Source of the DNA: Microvelia longipes
Taxonomy: Eukaryota; Arthropoda; Insecta; Hemiptera; Veliidae
Reading direction: 5' to 3'
Length of the DNA: 64,000 bases
Assembly: GCA_018340805.1 (NCBI GenBank)
Contig: JACMZG010001863.1
Span: forward strand, 20,031,936-20,095,935
Part shown: in pieces, positions 1-13,400 of the stretch
How positions within the stretch are numbered: the first letter of the stretch is position 1
Layout of the letters: each line of letters begins with the position of its first letter
Notes under the pieces: model-generated
What the model saw: only the letters and a program-made list of their open reading frames with translations
Told to the model about the DNA's origin: nothing
The model's database searches: none
Made by a program: the position numbers and the translations under genes

Positions 1-1010
1 ATACGGGGCCATAGCGGTGCCTTGGATTTGAAGATAGTGAGAATCTTCAAATTGAAAATTATTGAGCTCAAGCACGAATTCACTCAATTGAAGGAGGAAA
101 GAGGTTGAAGGAAATTTTAGGATCTGGACGAGCATTAAGGTAATATTTTAGTGCTTCAATGCCTTCAGAGTGGGGAATGTTGGTGTATAATGAAGTAACA
201 TAACAACAGTGACTAGATATAAGTCGTCAGGGAGGGGGTAGGGACATCACGAACGATTTGAAGGAAATGGTTGGTATCTTTGGTATAAGATGGTAAAGAC
301 TTAACGATGGGCTGATAGACTGAGTCACAAAAGGCCGAAATTCTTTCAGTAGGACAGCCATAGCATGCTAAAATAGGTCTACCTTGAGGTTTACCATCTT
401 TAAGGGGTTTGTGGATTTTCGGAAGAAGATACAGATGAGGAGTTCTAGGGATTTGTGGAGTTAGAAGATTAATTTCTGAGTCTGACAAGCCTTCTAATGG
501 ACCTTGAGCTGTAAGATATTGCGTTATAATCTCATTGTGACTAACGGTCGGGCAAGAATCTAAAGGACGATAAGCTTTTGTGTTTGAGAGTTCTTTAGCA
601 GCTATATTTGATAATGGTGGTGTTCAAAATAACAGTAGAAGAGCCTTTGTCTGCTGGAGAATAACTATAGATTTATCAGATTTAAGAGAATTGAGGGCTT
701 GTCGTTCAGAAAAAGGGAGATTGCGGGTATTGTCCAATTTATCAGGAAGAGTGGTATTTGATACTTAGTTTAAAAGTGATGAAATATAGACTTCAAGAGG
801 ATGAGAACTGGTAGCGGGGGAGGCTCAGAAGAAACTGGGGTTTGAATTTGGCTAACGATGGATTGATTTGAGATCTAGTGTTATCAATATCAGGATTAGT
901 GAAAAAATGATACTTCCATCTCAGAGATTTAGAAAATGAAATTATGTCTGTAACTAGTTCAAAGTGGTTGAAACGTGGAGTAGGAGAAAATGATAAACCT
1001 TTGGACAAAA
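1..1010 (-). pseudogene. Penelope-like retroelement remnant (N-terminal region and first half of RT)
   Basis: Read on the minus strand, 793-1008 gives the LSKGLSFSPTP-type N-terminal motif of Penelope-like elements. 213-488 gives the RT start with LPKIHKPL, and 1-170 gives FEDSHYLQIQGTAMAPY, the GTAMAP motif of the same RT. The frame is broken by stops and shifts, so it is a dead copy. The catalytic YxDD would lie left of the window. The element sits in a downstream intron of the attractin-like gene, in the same orientation. Confidence 0.75.
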
Positions 1011-1227
1011 GAGATTGTTCACTGGGTTGTAGAATTTTGGCAGCAGAATATATATATATATAAAAGATCAGGATGGATTAGCAATAAATCCTACAGAAGG
1101 TTTTCTAAAAGTTATCTAGTCATGTATTTTCATATGGTTGCAAGTGCTATTGAAATTTCGGAGGCCTCAATAAAAAGTATGTATCAAAGTCATTTTATTA
1201 AAACAATCTAAAATTATTTTTACTCAC

Positions 1228-1409
1228 ATGGTAATACATTTCCTAAATGATCTTCCCACTGACTTGAATTAAACCTAAATATTGCCAGATCTCCCAAAAT
1301 GTGATTCAAATCATAACCACCGAACACATAGAGAGCATCAGTTTCTTTTATATAGACAGTAGAGTGAGCTGCTCGGGCTTTTAACCCTTTGCTGGAGAGC
1401 AAGTGCCAT
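1228..1409 (-). CDS. dsd: Attractin-like exon 4: first kelch blade
   Basis: Begins after TTCTCTGCAG. Encodes WHLLSSKGLKARAAHSTVYI and then the kelch signature YVFGGYDLNHILGDL with a trailing SSQW. The best donor is CCAT|GTGAGTA at 1227; an alternative GT lies about 10 bases upstream. Later blades must lie left of base 1. Confidence 0.85.
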
Positions 1410-4400
1410 CTGCAGAGAAATTAAAAACATATTTTAACCATTTAAAAATAGTTTTATTAATAGCTAATAATTATAATAACTTTATTTATAAATTACAAGG
1501 TTAGACAATGTTACATTTAGTTATAATATGCATTTTATACAAACATTTTAATTTTGATTTATAGATTTATGTTTATTCATAGTCCAAGGGGCCATTGCAA
1601 AGTTTGAGATCATCGAGCACTAATGGTTTAACCCACTAGATCGATTTATTTCCTTAATAAAGGATTAGATGGTCTGCCATTTCAAATCGGGGAATTTTGA
1701 CCACTGTGCCTCTTTTCAAAGTCTGAAAAATTGCTCAAAAATCAATTTTTGACCCATCATTTTGGTACTGTTCATAATGGGTTTATCAAATAAGTTAAAG
1801 AGCTCTTAATTAAGTTTATTAAATTTGTGACAAATCAATGTTTTACTCCTCAGAATTGGTTTAATAGAACCCGAGATATAACTGTTAAATATTACTGAAA
1901 ATACAACAAAATCTCTAATTTACATCTCAAAATGCACAACAACTTTAAAATTGCAAGTTATCATATTTAAGATACAGGCAGACTTCAAAATCAGACATAT
2001 TCTATCAAACCGAAGGTAATATAGAGGGAGTAGCACAGCTCTTATATATAATGATTGTTTAACATATAATACTAAAATACACATATTTTTATGAAATTGA
2101 AGTCATTACCCATTTTTTGGCATTATATGTCAAACAATGTATCATCATATATGAGAGCTGTGCTAAATTTTTAATAAACTTAAAATAAGAGCCCCTTACA
2201 TATTTTGATAAATCCAGGAGGGACAGAGCCAAACTGATAGATCAAAACTGATTATTGGCAATTTTTCAGACTTTGAAGGTGCACAGGGGTAAAATTTCCT
2301 TGAGCCGAAATGGCAGACCACCTGATTCTGGGCTCCCAGATATCAGGAGCCAAAATAAATCAAATCTAATGGGTTAAACACATCACAAAATTTGCAATGT
2401 GTTTTTGAATTATTACTATTTATATGTATTTTATAAGACTATTATAAATCTTTAAAAAAAATAATTTTACAGCGTCTTCAAAAGCTATAATATATTTAAC
2501 TGTAAATTATCACTTTAAAAGATGAAAATTTTAATTATTAATTTCATTGTTACCATTTGTTCCAATCAAGATGGCTTAAAATATTAAAGGTAGGCAGAAA
2601 AAAATATTAAAATTTCACATTAAATGAATTTAATAAAAATATATACAGAGCTCAGAGGAAATAGGACATTGTGGTGTAAATGGTAAGCACTACAAACTGA
2701 AATTTTCAAAAGAGCTAAATAAAATTTGGTTCCTCAGGCATTTACTAACATTTTCTAAAACAAAAAGTATGTAACAATATTATAATGTAAACTGTTCAGT
2801 TCAGTTTGTAGAGCATTGTGTTTTCTATCCATGATGTCCTACATCCCTGAAGATGCTCCCACAGTGGAAGCGAAACGTCGGATTCTTCATCTACATTGAC
2901 GCGTCACCACCGGAAGACCTAAATCTTCAATATTATAATGATCAATAATGAAAGACACAAATTCACAATAAATAAATAAACAACTTTTTTATCATCCAAA
3001 ATAATAATTAAATTTCACACTAAAATCAAATAAAAAAAATAATAATACAGAAACTGACTCAATTCCTCGTAGCTATCACTATGAAAAAAATCTAAATATA
3101 ATACAAGAATATGGTACAGGGCAAACTAAATAATAAAGTGAAAATCATAGAAATATAGATAGAAATGAAAAAACCAATGTGACTAACCTATTTTTTTTAA
3201 ATTAATTGTAAAATTCTTAATTAATTTTGCTAAGTTATTATCTAGTTAAAAATTAACTTCAGGACATTATAATTATTAAGGTATGCATTTAAGTTTAAAA
3301 CGGTAACTTGTTGAAATGAAAAATGTTTAAAATGACTTACTTGTTACCAGTAGTGTCATTCCTGTCTAGAGAGCAAGATATTCCAGAGTAGCCCTGCTTG
3401 CAGTTACACTTGTCCTCTATGCAGACTCCCCTACTAGGACCTCCACAGTTGTTAGGACAGAGTTTGACAGAGCAATCAGGCCCCGCCCAGCCTGGGTTAC
3501 AGGCACACAGGTGACCCAGACACCTACCATTATCACTACAGTTTCTCGGACAATTAGTCACTGAATATTCAGCTTTAAACCCTTGGAGAGCATAATTGGT
3601 ATCACTATATAATAATATCAGCATCTGAAAATAGAAAAATAAAATAAATAATTGAATTATCTATCATATAAATAAAAACAAATTTAATAATAATACAAAT
3701 ACACACACAATAAAATAATGAGAGTTAAGAAAGAGTTAGTTTTTAAGCAAATAACTTCCCTTTCCCTTCATGTAGTCAACCTGGAATATTAAGCATTTCA
3801 TAATTTAATCATAAAGTTCACAGAACCTTATAAGTGTCATTATTATTATAATTACAAGAAGAACTAACATCTAGGGAATATAAAGATACATATATCTAAT
3901 GATGTTTTTTTGTTTTTAAATCAATTTATTTTTTGGCATAATAGACCAAGAGCCCAGGGGTGTTTTGTTAATAAAAAGTGTAATGGCTGGAACCGGTCTC
4001 AATTTTTCGTAAATACCTTCCTGAACAAGGATCTGCAATTCTGCCTACTCGTATCGGATGGGTGTCCCAGGCAGAACGCACTTTAGGGGTCAAATTTACC
4101 ACTCAAGATAATAAAAAGTGTAATGGCTGGAAATGGGTTTAATTTTTCGTAAATACCTTCCTGAACAAGGATCTGCAATTCTGCCGACTCGTATCGGATG
4201 GGTATCCCAGGCAGAACGTACTTTACAGGTCAAATTTACCACCCAAGTTAACAAACAGTGTAATGGCTGGAACCGGTCTCAATTTTTCGTAAATACCTTC
4301 CTGAACAAGGATCTGCAATTCTGCCGACTCGTATCGGATGGGTGTCCCAGGCAGAACCTTTGACCCCTAAAGTGCGTTCTGCCTGGGACACCCATCCGAT

Positions 4401-7400
4401 ACGAGTCGGCAGAATTGTAGATCCTTGTTCAGGAAGGTATTTACGAAAAATTGAGACCGGTTCCAACCATTACACTTTTTATTAACAAAACACCCCTAGG
4501 CTCTTGGTCTATAAGTATACAAAATATTTTGAGTAAACTGGAGCCATTTACTAGTTTGGGGGTAGTCTGTGCCTTTTTGTTTTTATTTGTTCATTTTTGA
4601 TATTGTAGGAATTTTGCAAGAGAATCAAAGAGGATTTCCTTGGCAGTCTGTGGACTGACTTTTGATTAATTAACCTGGCATTTGTCTCTAAAATTGAGGA
4701 AAACTGTATTTTGGACAGTCTGACTGTAGGGCTGGTGTGGCATACTGGGGAGTCGCTTAATCCTATCTTGTTGTGGTATTGGATGCATCTCGCATGTTGA
4801 CTTCTTTATCAGTTCATATTGACAATATCTCCTCTTGTTTATCTAGATTTCAAGGGTTTGGGGGGAACTTTCTTGATAATTTTTATGAAAGTTTTACTCA
4901 TAGTTTTACTTATGAATATTAGGTATAAAGTGATTATAGTTGTCGTTATTTTATTGATTGGTGGGTTGCATAACCAAATAATATTTAATCTTAAGTGTTT
5001 ATATTTGTATTCCTGTAATGTGTTATGGGTATTTGTGGTAGGTTATGGAGTGGTTTAAATTGTAAATTATGTTTCATATAAATTGCGACACCACCACACT
5101 TTCTGTCATCTTGCCTGTTAAGAGATAATAAATTATACCCTTTAAAGGTGGTATTAGTTGGTTTGTCAAACCATGTTTAAGAGAAACATGCTATATCTAA
5201 ATTAGATATAATTAAGAAGTGTTCAATAGTGTGTTTTTTATTATTTGCAGATCTAATGTTCCACTGCAATGTCCTAAACGCCTGCAAGTTAAACTTGCGA
5301 GTATTCAGGATACTGCAGTGCTTGTTTGTTTTGTTAGGAGGCTTAGCCATGTTATGGAGAGTTAAGTTTAGAAAGTATTAAGATTTTATAGTATCATCGT
5401 CTATATGAGCTTGAGTAACATTAGTAAATAATTTAAATATATTTTTGTTACTTCAGTAATGTTTATAATATGGTATTGATTAACATCAACATCATAGTTT
5501 TCAAAAGGTGTTGATGATTTACGAGGTGTGTTCAAAAAATATTGCGAATTTTGAATTTTCGCGGGTTACGTATATTTGAATTTCAATTTTTTTGTGGCGT
5601 TATGTTGGTACTCATGTCTCTCACTTATGCCGACAACCTCGGCCATTTTGAATGTTCACTTAATTGTTGACAGTTGCTTGCACGTGTTTTGGATTGTCTT
5701 CGATTATTACCTATTCAAAAAAATGGATCAAGAGAACGTGTATCAAAATTTTGTGTGAAAAACGAAATTAAGTGAGCGGATGCATTCCGAATGTTGACGA
5801 CCCAAATTTGCTCCAGAGGGTCATACCTGGTGACGAATTGTGGGTTTATGGTTATGACGTGGAAACCAAAGCTCAATAGAAGCTGCCACACGAACCAAGA
5901 CTGAAAAAAGCACGCCAAGTTCGGTCGAATGTGAAAGTTTTGCTTACAGTTTTCTTCGATTGCAGGGGCGTGTGCATCATGAGTTCTTGCACAGGGTGAA
6001 CGGTCAATAGGAATATTACCTGCAAGTTATGCGCAATGTGCGAAGCAATCCGCCAGAAACGCCCGGATTTGTGGAAGAACAAAAATTGGCTTTGGCACCA
6101 CGATAACTCCCCTGCTCACACATCGTTGCTTGTGCGCGACTTTTTGGGCAAAAACAACACACTAATGATGCCACAGCCACCGTATTCCCCAGATCTGGCC
6201 CCCTGTGACTTTTTCTTGTTCCCTAAGCTGAAGAGGCCCATGAAAGGACGACGTTATGCTACGCTTGATGAGATAAAGACGGCAACGAAGGAGGAGCTGA
6301 ACAAGATAAAAAAAATAATTTTTTTGAAGTGCTTGGAAAAACCGTTGGCATAAGTGTATAATATCTCATGGGATTACTTTGAAGGGGACAAAATAGATAT
6401 TCATGAATAAATAAATAATTTTTGAAAAAACAAAAAATTCGCGACACTTTTTAAACACACCTCGTATAGGGGTTTGACTGAATGAATGAATGAAAAATTG
6501 ATTTATTTAATAAAAAAGTTTACAAAATAGTTTTTTTTTACAAAATATATCAATAAGATCTCCTGGCCTATGGCCGTCGGAGTGCCACGACATTTTATTA
6601 TTATTCGATCATTGCTAAAAATTATACATACAAATACACACTTACATACTTACGTACACACATTTATATACACACATAAGACATACAAAAACATGCACAC
6701 TGATGTATGTATTTTTTAATCTAATTTATTTCAAAAGTCATTCTATTGATGTTTCTAGTTTTTTATTTTTATTTCATATCAGCTATACCTATGATTACGC
6801 TATAATATTAATGACCTTAAATTAAAACAACCAAAAAATATATACATCACTGAATTAAATAAACAATAACTCCTTATAAGATTAAAATACTGACTCTATC
6901 ATAAAAATACATAATCATTAAATCTATCTTTTCCTTTTAAATAATTTAGCATACTTTGTTAGCATTATATATAAATATTTTGTTATATTTAATATGAATT
7001 AATTATCTATTTTTCTTTTAATTTAAATATTCTATTAGATCTGGAAATCAATAACTGATTGAAAATCAATATCAAGTGCAAATTAGTTGATTCTAGTATT
7101 TATAAAAGTGAAATAAAAGTGAAAAAATAAACGAAACAAAACCTTTTCTCTTAAATTAAACTAAAACCTAAATAATAAAATTGAAACTTCTACTAAACAA
7201 CAATTAAGTTGAAATAGGCTGGCAAAGAATGAAAATCTTAACACAAACTCAACAAATAAAATTACGATCAATTACTGTACATTATTATTATTACTATTTA
7301 CCTATCAATTTTTTTTTCTCTAAACATAGTTAAGAAGCTAAGATTTAGTTTTGAAATTGGAGATAGAGTCTTCGATGACTAGAGGCTTCTTTTGCATAGG

Positions 7401-10400
7401 CGACTAATGATTGTAGTTCATTATTATCTTTACTATTGAGATAGTTGAGGAATTGTGCAAAAGATAGTTCAGTATTATTTGTATTAAAATGTTTAACTCT
7501 AATATCTTGGTAAGCTGAACAGGTAGATATAAAATGATACATATCTTCCTTCTCTCCATTATTACATACTTTACATAATCTCTCCTCCTCGTCTCTCCAA
7601 GGCTTATCATTAATATCTAGCATACCACATCTTATCCTATACAGCCACCTCACCCAAGTTAAATTATTGTCATTCTTATCTATGTATTTATAGCCATCAA
7701 TGGCTGGATACTTAAGTTGATTATAGTAAATATTAAACCTAGCATTCTTTCCTGCCTGTTCTAATCCTTTAATTTCTTTATCCTTATCTTTTCTATGACT
7801 GTATCAATCTTTTTCTTCCATCCCTCTATATTTCCCACTCTAAGATTTCCTCGTTTTCCTTGCACAACTTAGCCCAACTTTCTACCCATCCCGCCTTGGC
7901 TCTTGCAGCTTCCCTTGTTAGGAAATAGGGTAACCGTTTTTCTCCCATTAGTAATATTTTACTTAGATATTTAGAGCTTATTTTAAGGGTATGACTAAAC
8001 ATTGACTCTTTTCCAGTCTCTAAACTGATCATGTAGTTTGGTGTAGAAGCAGCTACTCCCATAAGTTTTTTCCAAAATAAGCGCAAGCACCTTTCTAACT
8101 GATCATATTTATGACACCATAGATTTCAGCACCATAACTAAGCATAGTACGAGTCACAGCTTTAAAAATGTTTTCTTTGCTTTCTATGTTAATATCATTG
8201 GACATCATAAACTCCTTCCATGTTATATTTAAACTGATTTTTGCTACCCTTATTTTCTCTTCAATATGTTTAGTATATTAAGCTTTGGGGTTAACATTAC
8301 TCCTAAGTATTATATTCAGATACGATTCCTATCTTTTCTCCTTTATATTTCCAGCCGTAATCCTCTACCTTACCTCCATTCCTAAAAATCATTATCTTTG
8401 ACTTAGCCATATTTACTCTTAAGTTCCATAGATCACAGTACCTTTCCAAAGCTTGTATCATTTTTCCTAGTATAAAGGGATTATCACACAATAATACCAA
8501 GTCATCACAATATATAAGACTCGAATATTTTTCGTGTTAATATTTAAACCTCCACCTATGAATTCTATGACGTCATTTATGAAAACGGCAAATAAATGGG
8601 CACTAAGCGGACAACCCTGTTTCAGCCCCATATTGTTTTCGAAGAAAACTGAGGTTCCGTCATGCCCCCACACGGCAGATTTTGTACCTATATACATACT
8701 TTTTAAGGCAGTTAAAATAGTTTGAGTCAAACCTAAACATCCTAACTTATAAAACAAGCCTGGTCTAAAGATTGAGTCAAAAGCTGAAGAGAAATCTACG
8801 AAAAACGCATAAATCTTTTTCTTTCCCCTTTTTAACGATATATCGATTATTTGTGTAAGATTGTATACGTTATCTATCGCACTACCCAGCCCTATAGCCG
8901 GCCTGACATTCATCCAGAATATTTTCTTTATTGACCCACTCCTTAAGACGATTTAAAATGAGACTGGCATAAATTTTTGCCCCAACATTAATAAAGGAGA
9001 TACCTCTATAGTTTTTTGGATCAGTATTGTCTCCTTTCTTAAAAATTGGATATATGATGGCTTGCTTAAATGTTTCCGGTAGCGTGTTCCCACTAAATAA
9101 GTCATTATAGAAATTAAGTAACTCAGTCTTAAATTTGACCCCCGTATTTTTATAAAATTCTGCAGGTATGCGGTCAGTACCGGGTGCTTTGTTTGCTTTT
9201 AGGTCGCGTATGACTTGGTCAAGTTCTACAATGCTAAATTGTTTATCTAAGTAATCTTTATTATAAACATGGCTCTGCATACGAAAACGGTTCTGCCATT
9301 AATTGTGGATTTAAGAGTTTTTTAAAATAATCAACCCAATCATTCATGGTTATTTTGTCACATTTATTTGCTTGCAAACCTTTTTTAAAATTTCCCGCTA
9401 GCCGCCAAAAATCTTTAGAGTCCTTAGTTTTTCCTAATTTACAGCTGATTCTGTTAAATATTCTATTTTTTTTGTTTTTCTGTATCTTTCATAGTCAGTT
9501 TTTGTTTCCACATAAGCTATTCTTACCCTATCAGCTCCAGTTTTTCTAAAAAGTCTAAGTTTGCATACATTTTAACCCTTAAATTCCAACATTTATGATT
9601 ATACCAAGGTTGCTTTTTCTTAAAATATTTTTTATTTCTTATTTTCCCACCTCTCTCTGACGCATTTTCTATTAAACATAATAACTCCTCTATATTATTA
9701 ATTGCGTTATTATTTTTATTTTGGACCACCAAGGTGTCTAATTTTTGTTTAAAGTGCAATTCATCTTTTTCCGTCCATAATAATTTAGGTAGGAGGGGTA
9801 TAGTTTTTTATATCATTTTGATACTACTGAGTTTTGCAAAACATGAATAGTTGACACAATATAATTGTGCGAGAGACACCAAGGAAATGTAACAAGCAAA
9901 ATGCAATGCTACATCTGGGAACTGTTCCATCATTCGACATTCGTCATACTTGATGGCTCGACATAATGTCATGTCCCACTCTGTTTCGTTACGTCTAACT
10001 CATCAGGGCGCCGACAGAGCCTGAACTCACTCTGACCTTCAATTAATTCCGAAGAATATAATTTGAAGTACTTACCAGAGACGAGCGGTGCTCTCTTACC
10101 GCCATCATGCATGGCAAGCAAAACATATATCATTTTGATACTACCGAGTTTTGCAAAACACAACTATTCATGTTTTGCAAAACTCGGTAGTATCAAAATG
10201 ATATATGTTTTGCTTGCCATGCATGATGGCGTAAGAGAGCACCGCTCGTCTCTGGTAAGTACTTCAAATTATATTCTTCGGAATTAATTGAAGGTCAGAG
10301 TGAGTTCAGGCTCTGTCGGCGCCCTGATGAGTTAGACGTAACGAACAGAGTGGGACATGACATTATGTCGAGCCATAAGTATGACGAATGTCGAATGATG

Positions 10401-13400
10401 GAACAGTTCCCAGATGTAGCATTGCATTTTGCTTGTTACATTTCCTTGGTGTCTCTCGCACAATTATATTGTGTATAGTTTTTTCTTCACTTTTATTTAC
10501 ACCTAGGTCTAATTTTAGAACAAGAGGGAGGTGGTCCGAAAAAGGTTTTTCCTCTACCTGAAAGAATTTAATCATATTTAAACAAGACACAGACATACAG
10601 GCAATATCATTGGTTGATTTCCCCATAGGGCCAATAAAAGTATATTCCCCCTCTTCGTCACCAGCCATACGCCCATTAAGGATAACTAAACCATTATCAT
10701 CACAAAGTTTTAATAGCTCCCTACCTCTCTTATTAACCCATTTATCCTTGGACTTTCTATCTTTAGATATATTCAGTCCAAAGTTCTCTATTAGGTCCTC
10801 ATCGATAACCTGTTCATTTCCTATTCTAACATTTAAGTCTCCTATTACTAACCAATTTTCATGATCCTTTTCACTTAACAAGCTCTCTAACATTTTATAA
10901 TCATTATCCCAGTTATTACAATTTAAATATGTTGGTACGATCATTAAGTCGCCTTTATTGCAGTTTATTTGTATTAGACATTTATTATTAATATTTTTAA
11001 ACTCAAAATATTTACTTGGTAGGCCTTTTCTTATACCTAAACAACAACCTCCGCTCGCTCTCCCAAACATACTTATTTTTTTAGCCGGTATCCATATAAT
11101 ATTAAAATCTATAAAGAAATCGTCGTAAATATTTACCTGCTCAGCTTCAACGAAAGTTTCATAAAATAAAAATACATCCATTTGATTCAAAATAATAAAA
11201 TCCTCGTCTAAGATTTTCTTTGCCAGCCCATATATATTATAAGATACTAAATTGAAAAAATGCTCTTCGATATTTTTAAAATTTTTATAGGTTTGTGGAC
11301 TTTTTTTTCTTTTTGGTGACCAGGAGATGAGTGTTTTCATGTTTTCCTTTCTCTTTTCTTTTTAGCATCATCTTTCTGTTTCTTTTCTTCGTCCTCTTTC
11401 AGCAGTTTCTCTATGATATCCTTGACATTAACACCAGTTAATACTTCTATTTGGGGCACACCATCAGATTCATTAGTAATAATTCCTACTCCTTCACACC
11501 ACTCAAACTTCACCCCTCCTATCAACATAAAGTCTTGTCTCACTTGGATTTTAATGCTTTTGTTTGCATTTAATACGTTTCTTCTCACTGCGAACAATTT
11601 ATTTCTGCGATATCGATAAAGAGGAGAAAAGTCTCTATTAATAAAGAAGGAGGTTCCTTTCAGCATATTAGATTTATTTAAAATAAGTTCTAAATCTTCA
11701 TCCCGCGGGATATGAGCGATTATAAGTCTTGTGTGTTATTTAACAGATGAGCTCTATTAATATACACATCCTCCTCAATTAGCAAAGTATCCTTGCAGAA
11801 GTTTATTATAGCGTCTTTACATAATATATTGCTATCTAGTCTTATACCTCCGAACACTAGGTTGTTTCTTCTCGATCTATTGACTATATCTTCAAGTTGC
11901 CTCTTCATTTTATTCAGTTCAACCCTCAATTGTTCATTATTTTCCTTTACACCACTAATATCCGATTTTAAGTCCTTTACGTCCTCTTTAGTTGCTAGTC
12001 CAGCATTTTTTATGGAAGAAGTCATTAACTTTTGCAACTCTTCTATGGACATATTACCTACTACTTTAGCCATGGTCTTTTGGATTTTTTCTTGTGGGCT
12101 ATTTCCAGAGGAGGTAGAGGTAGAGGTAGGGCTACGTTCACGTTTTCTTTCTTGTCCTGTTTGGTTATTTGACATGTAGTGGGGAGTGATATCAATATCA
12201 ATGAACTAGTAATCAATCGACCGCGGTTATTTATGATCTTATCTATCAATCTGTGTGGCTATAAGCCTACGTTTTACCTGTACCACGATTAAAACTACGC
12301 GCGGACTACGTCACCTCAAGTGACCCGCGATGTCCTTCAACTGAATTTGTTAACGCCTTCTTTATTATTAAAGAATTTCGTGAATAAAATGGCTTTGAAG
12401 TTTATATTTAAATGGTAAATATTCGCACTTCCACCGCACTAAAACTCACTAAATTTCAGAAATTGCAAGTAAATGAACAAATAGAAACAATTACAACTTT
12501 TCAAAGCAGTATGTAGAAAATTAACTATCAAAACAACGAAATATGACGGAGCCGAAGTGACACGTGTCGTGGCTCGAGCCGAACTCCTCTCCCTGGGTTT
12601 GACTGAATTAGTCCTCCCAGTTTTTGTTTAGGATTAACAGTGGTTTGGATGCAAAGATTTTTATTTAGCACTATATGGTTAAGTGTATAGTGTTTAAGAT
12701 TCTGTTTGGGGATGGGTAAGATTTGCATTAGGTACCTACGAGTTTCAGTGTTTATAGTTGATTCGGGAGCACTTAGGGTCAGTTAAGATTAAAGGACTGT
12801 TGCATATGATTTGTTTGTTAATTGTACTTTTGCTTTGCCAAAAGATATGTTATTTTTTATTATGGTCTGTTTGATATTTTTTAGTATTATAAATTCAGGA
12901 CAGTCTTTTAGAATAGTTGTTTTGTACCCTTGTTTTAAGTGTACACATATTGGGGAAAGAATTTTAGGGCATGGTTGAATTTCATTATTATTATTAATAC
13001 CATAAGTCTGGTTGAAGGGTTTAACCTGCATGTTTCACAGCAGGTAGAACCTATGCAATCATTTTTTTTCTGTCTGAAACGGAGACAATTTAGGCCCTTT
13101 ATTTCACTACTCAGAACAAGAGTTTTAAGTTTGGTTATGTGATGATTACGTAGTTTTAGGGTTGATTTTTATTTTAAATGTATGCTGTCACTCCTTGTCA
13201 CGAGTATTGATCTAATGATGTTATAATATGAAATATTAACTTTTTTATTGCCTTTGTCTCATCAAGGAAAATAATCTTACAGAATTAACTCAAAAGTGGT
13301 ATCGCTTTGCTGGACTCAAAGCAAAAATGATTATATTTAAAAAAGACTAATAATAAAAATCAAGGTATATTGACCACTAATATTGTAATTATTGTATTTA

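Larger units (their letters stand above)
6484..12594 (-). mobile_element. Full-length APE-type non-LTR retrotransposon with 14-bp target duplications
   Basis: GGGTTTGACTGAAT flanks it at 6470-6483 and 12595-12608. On the minus strand the order is 5' UTR (about 420 bp), ORF1 (12175-11337), ORF2 endonuclease (from 11340), RT, C-terminal domain (to 7345), an approximately 860-bp 3' UTR and an (ATTC)n tail at 6481-6495. ORF1 stop and ORF2 start overlap as ATGA. A fold-back element (9810-10473) splits ORF2 between endonuclease and RT. Frame breaks near 11720, 9280 and 8515 show the copy is inactive. The clade is not resolved. It is inserted in attractin intron 2, directly beside the mariner. Confidence 0.88.

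Noticed and set aside
10063..10287. 74-codon ORF and 9969-10163 counterpart
   Set aside because: Mirror-image ORFs across the arms of the fold-back element; an artefact of the palindrome.
12528..13031. Possible unknown transposon protein
   Set aside because: Two open minus-strand stretches look coding but match no family I can name; left only as a weak note.
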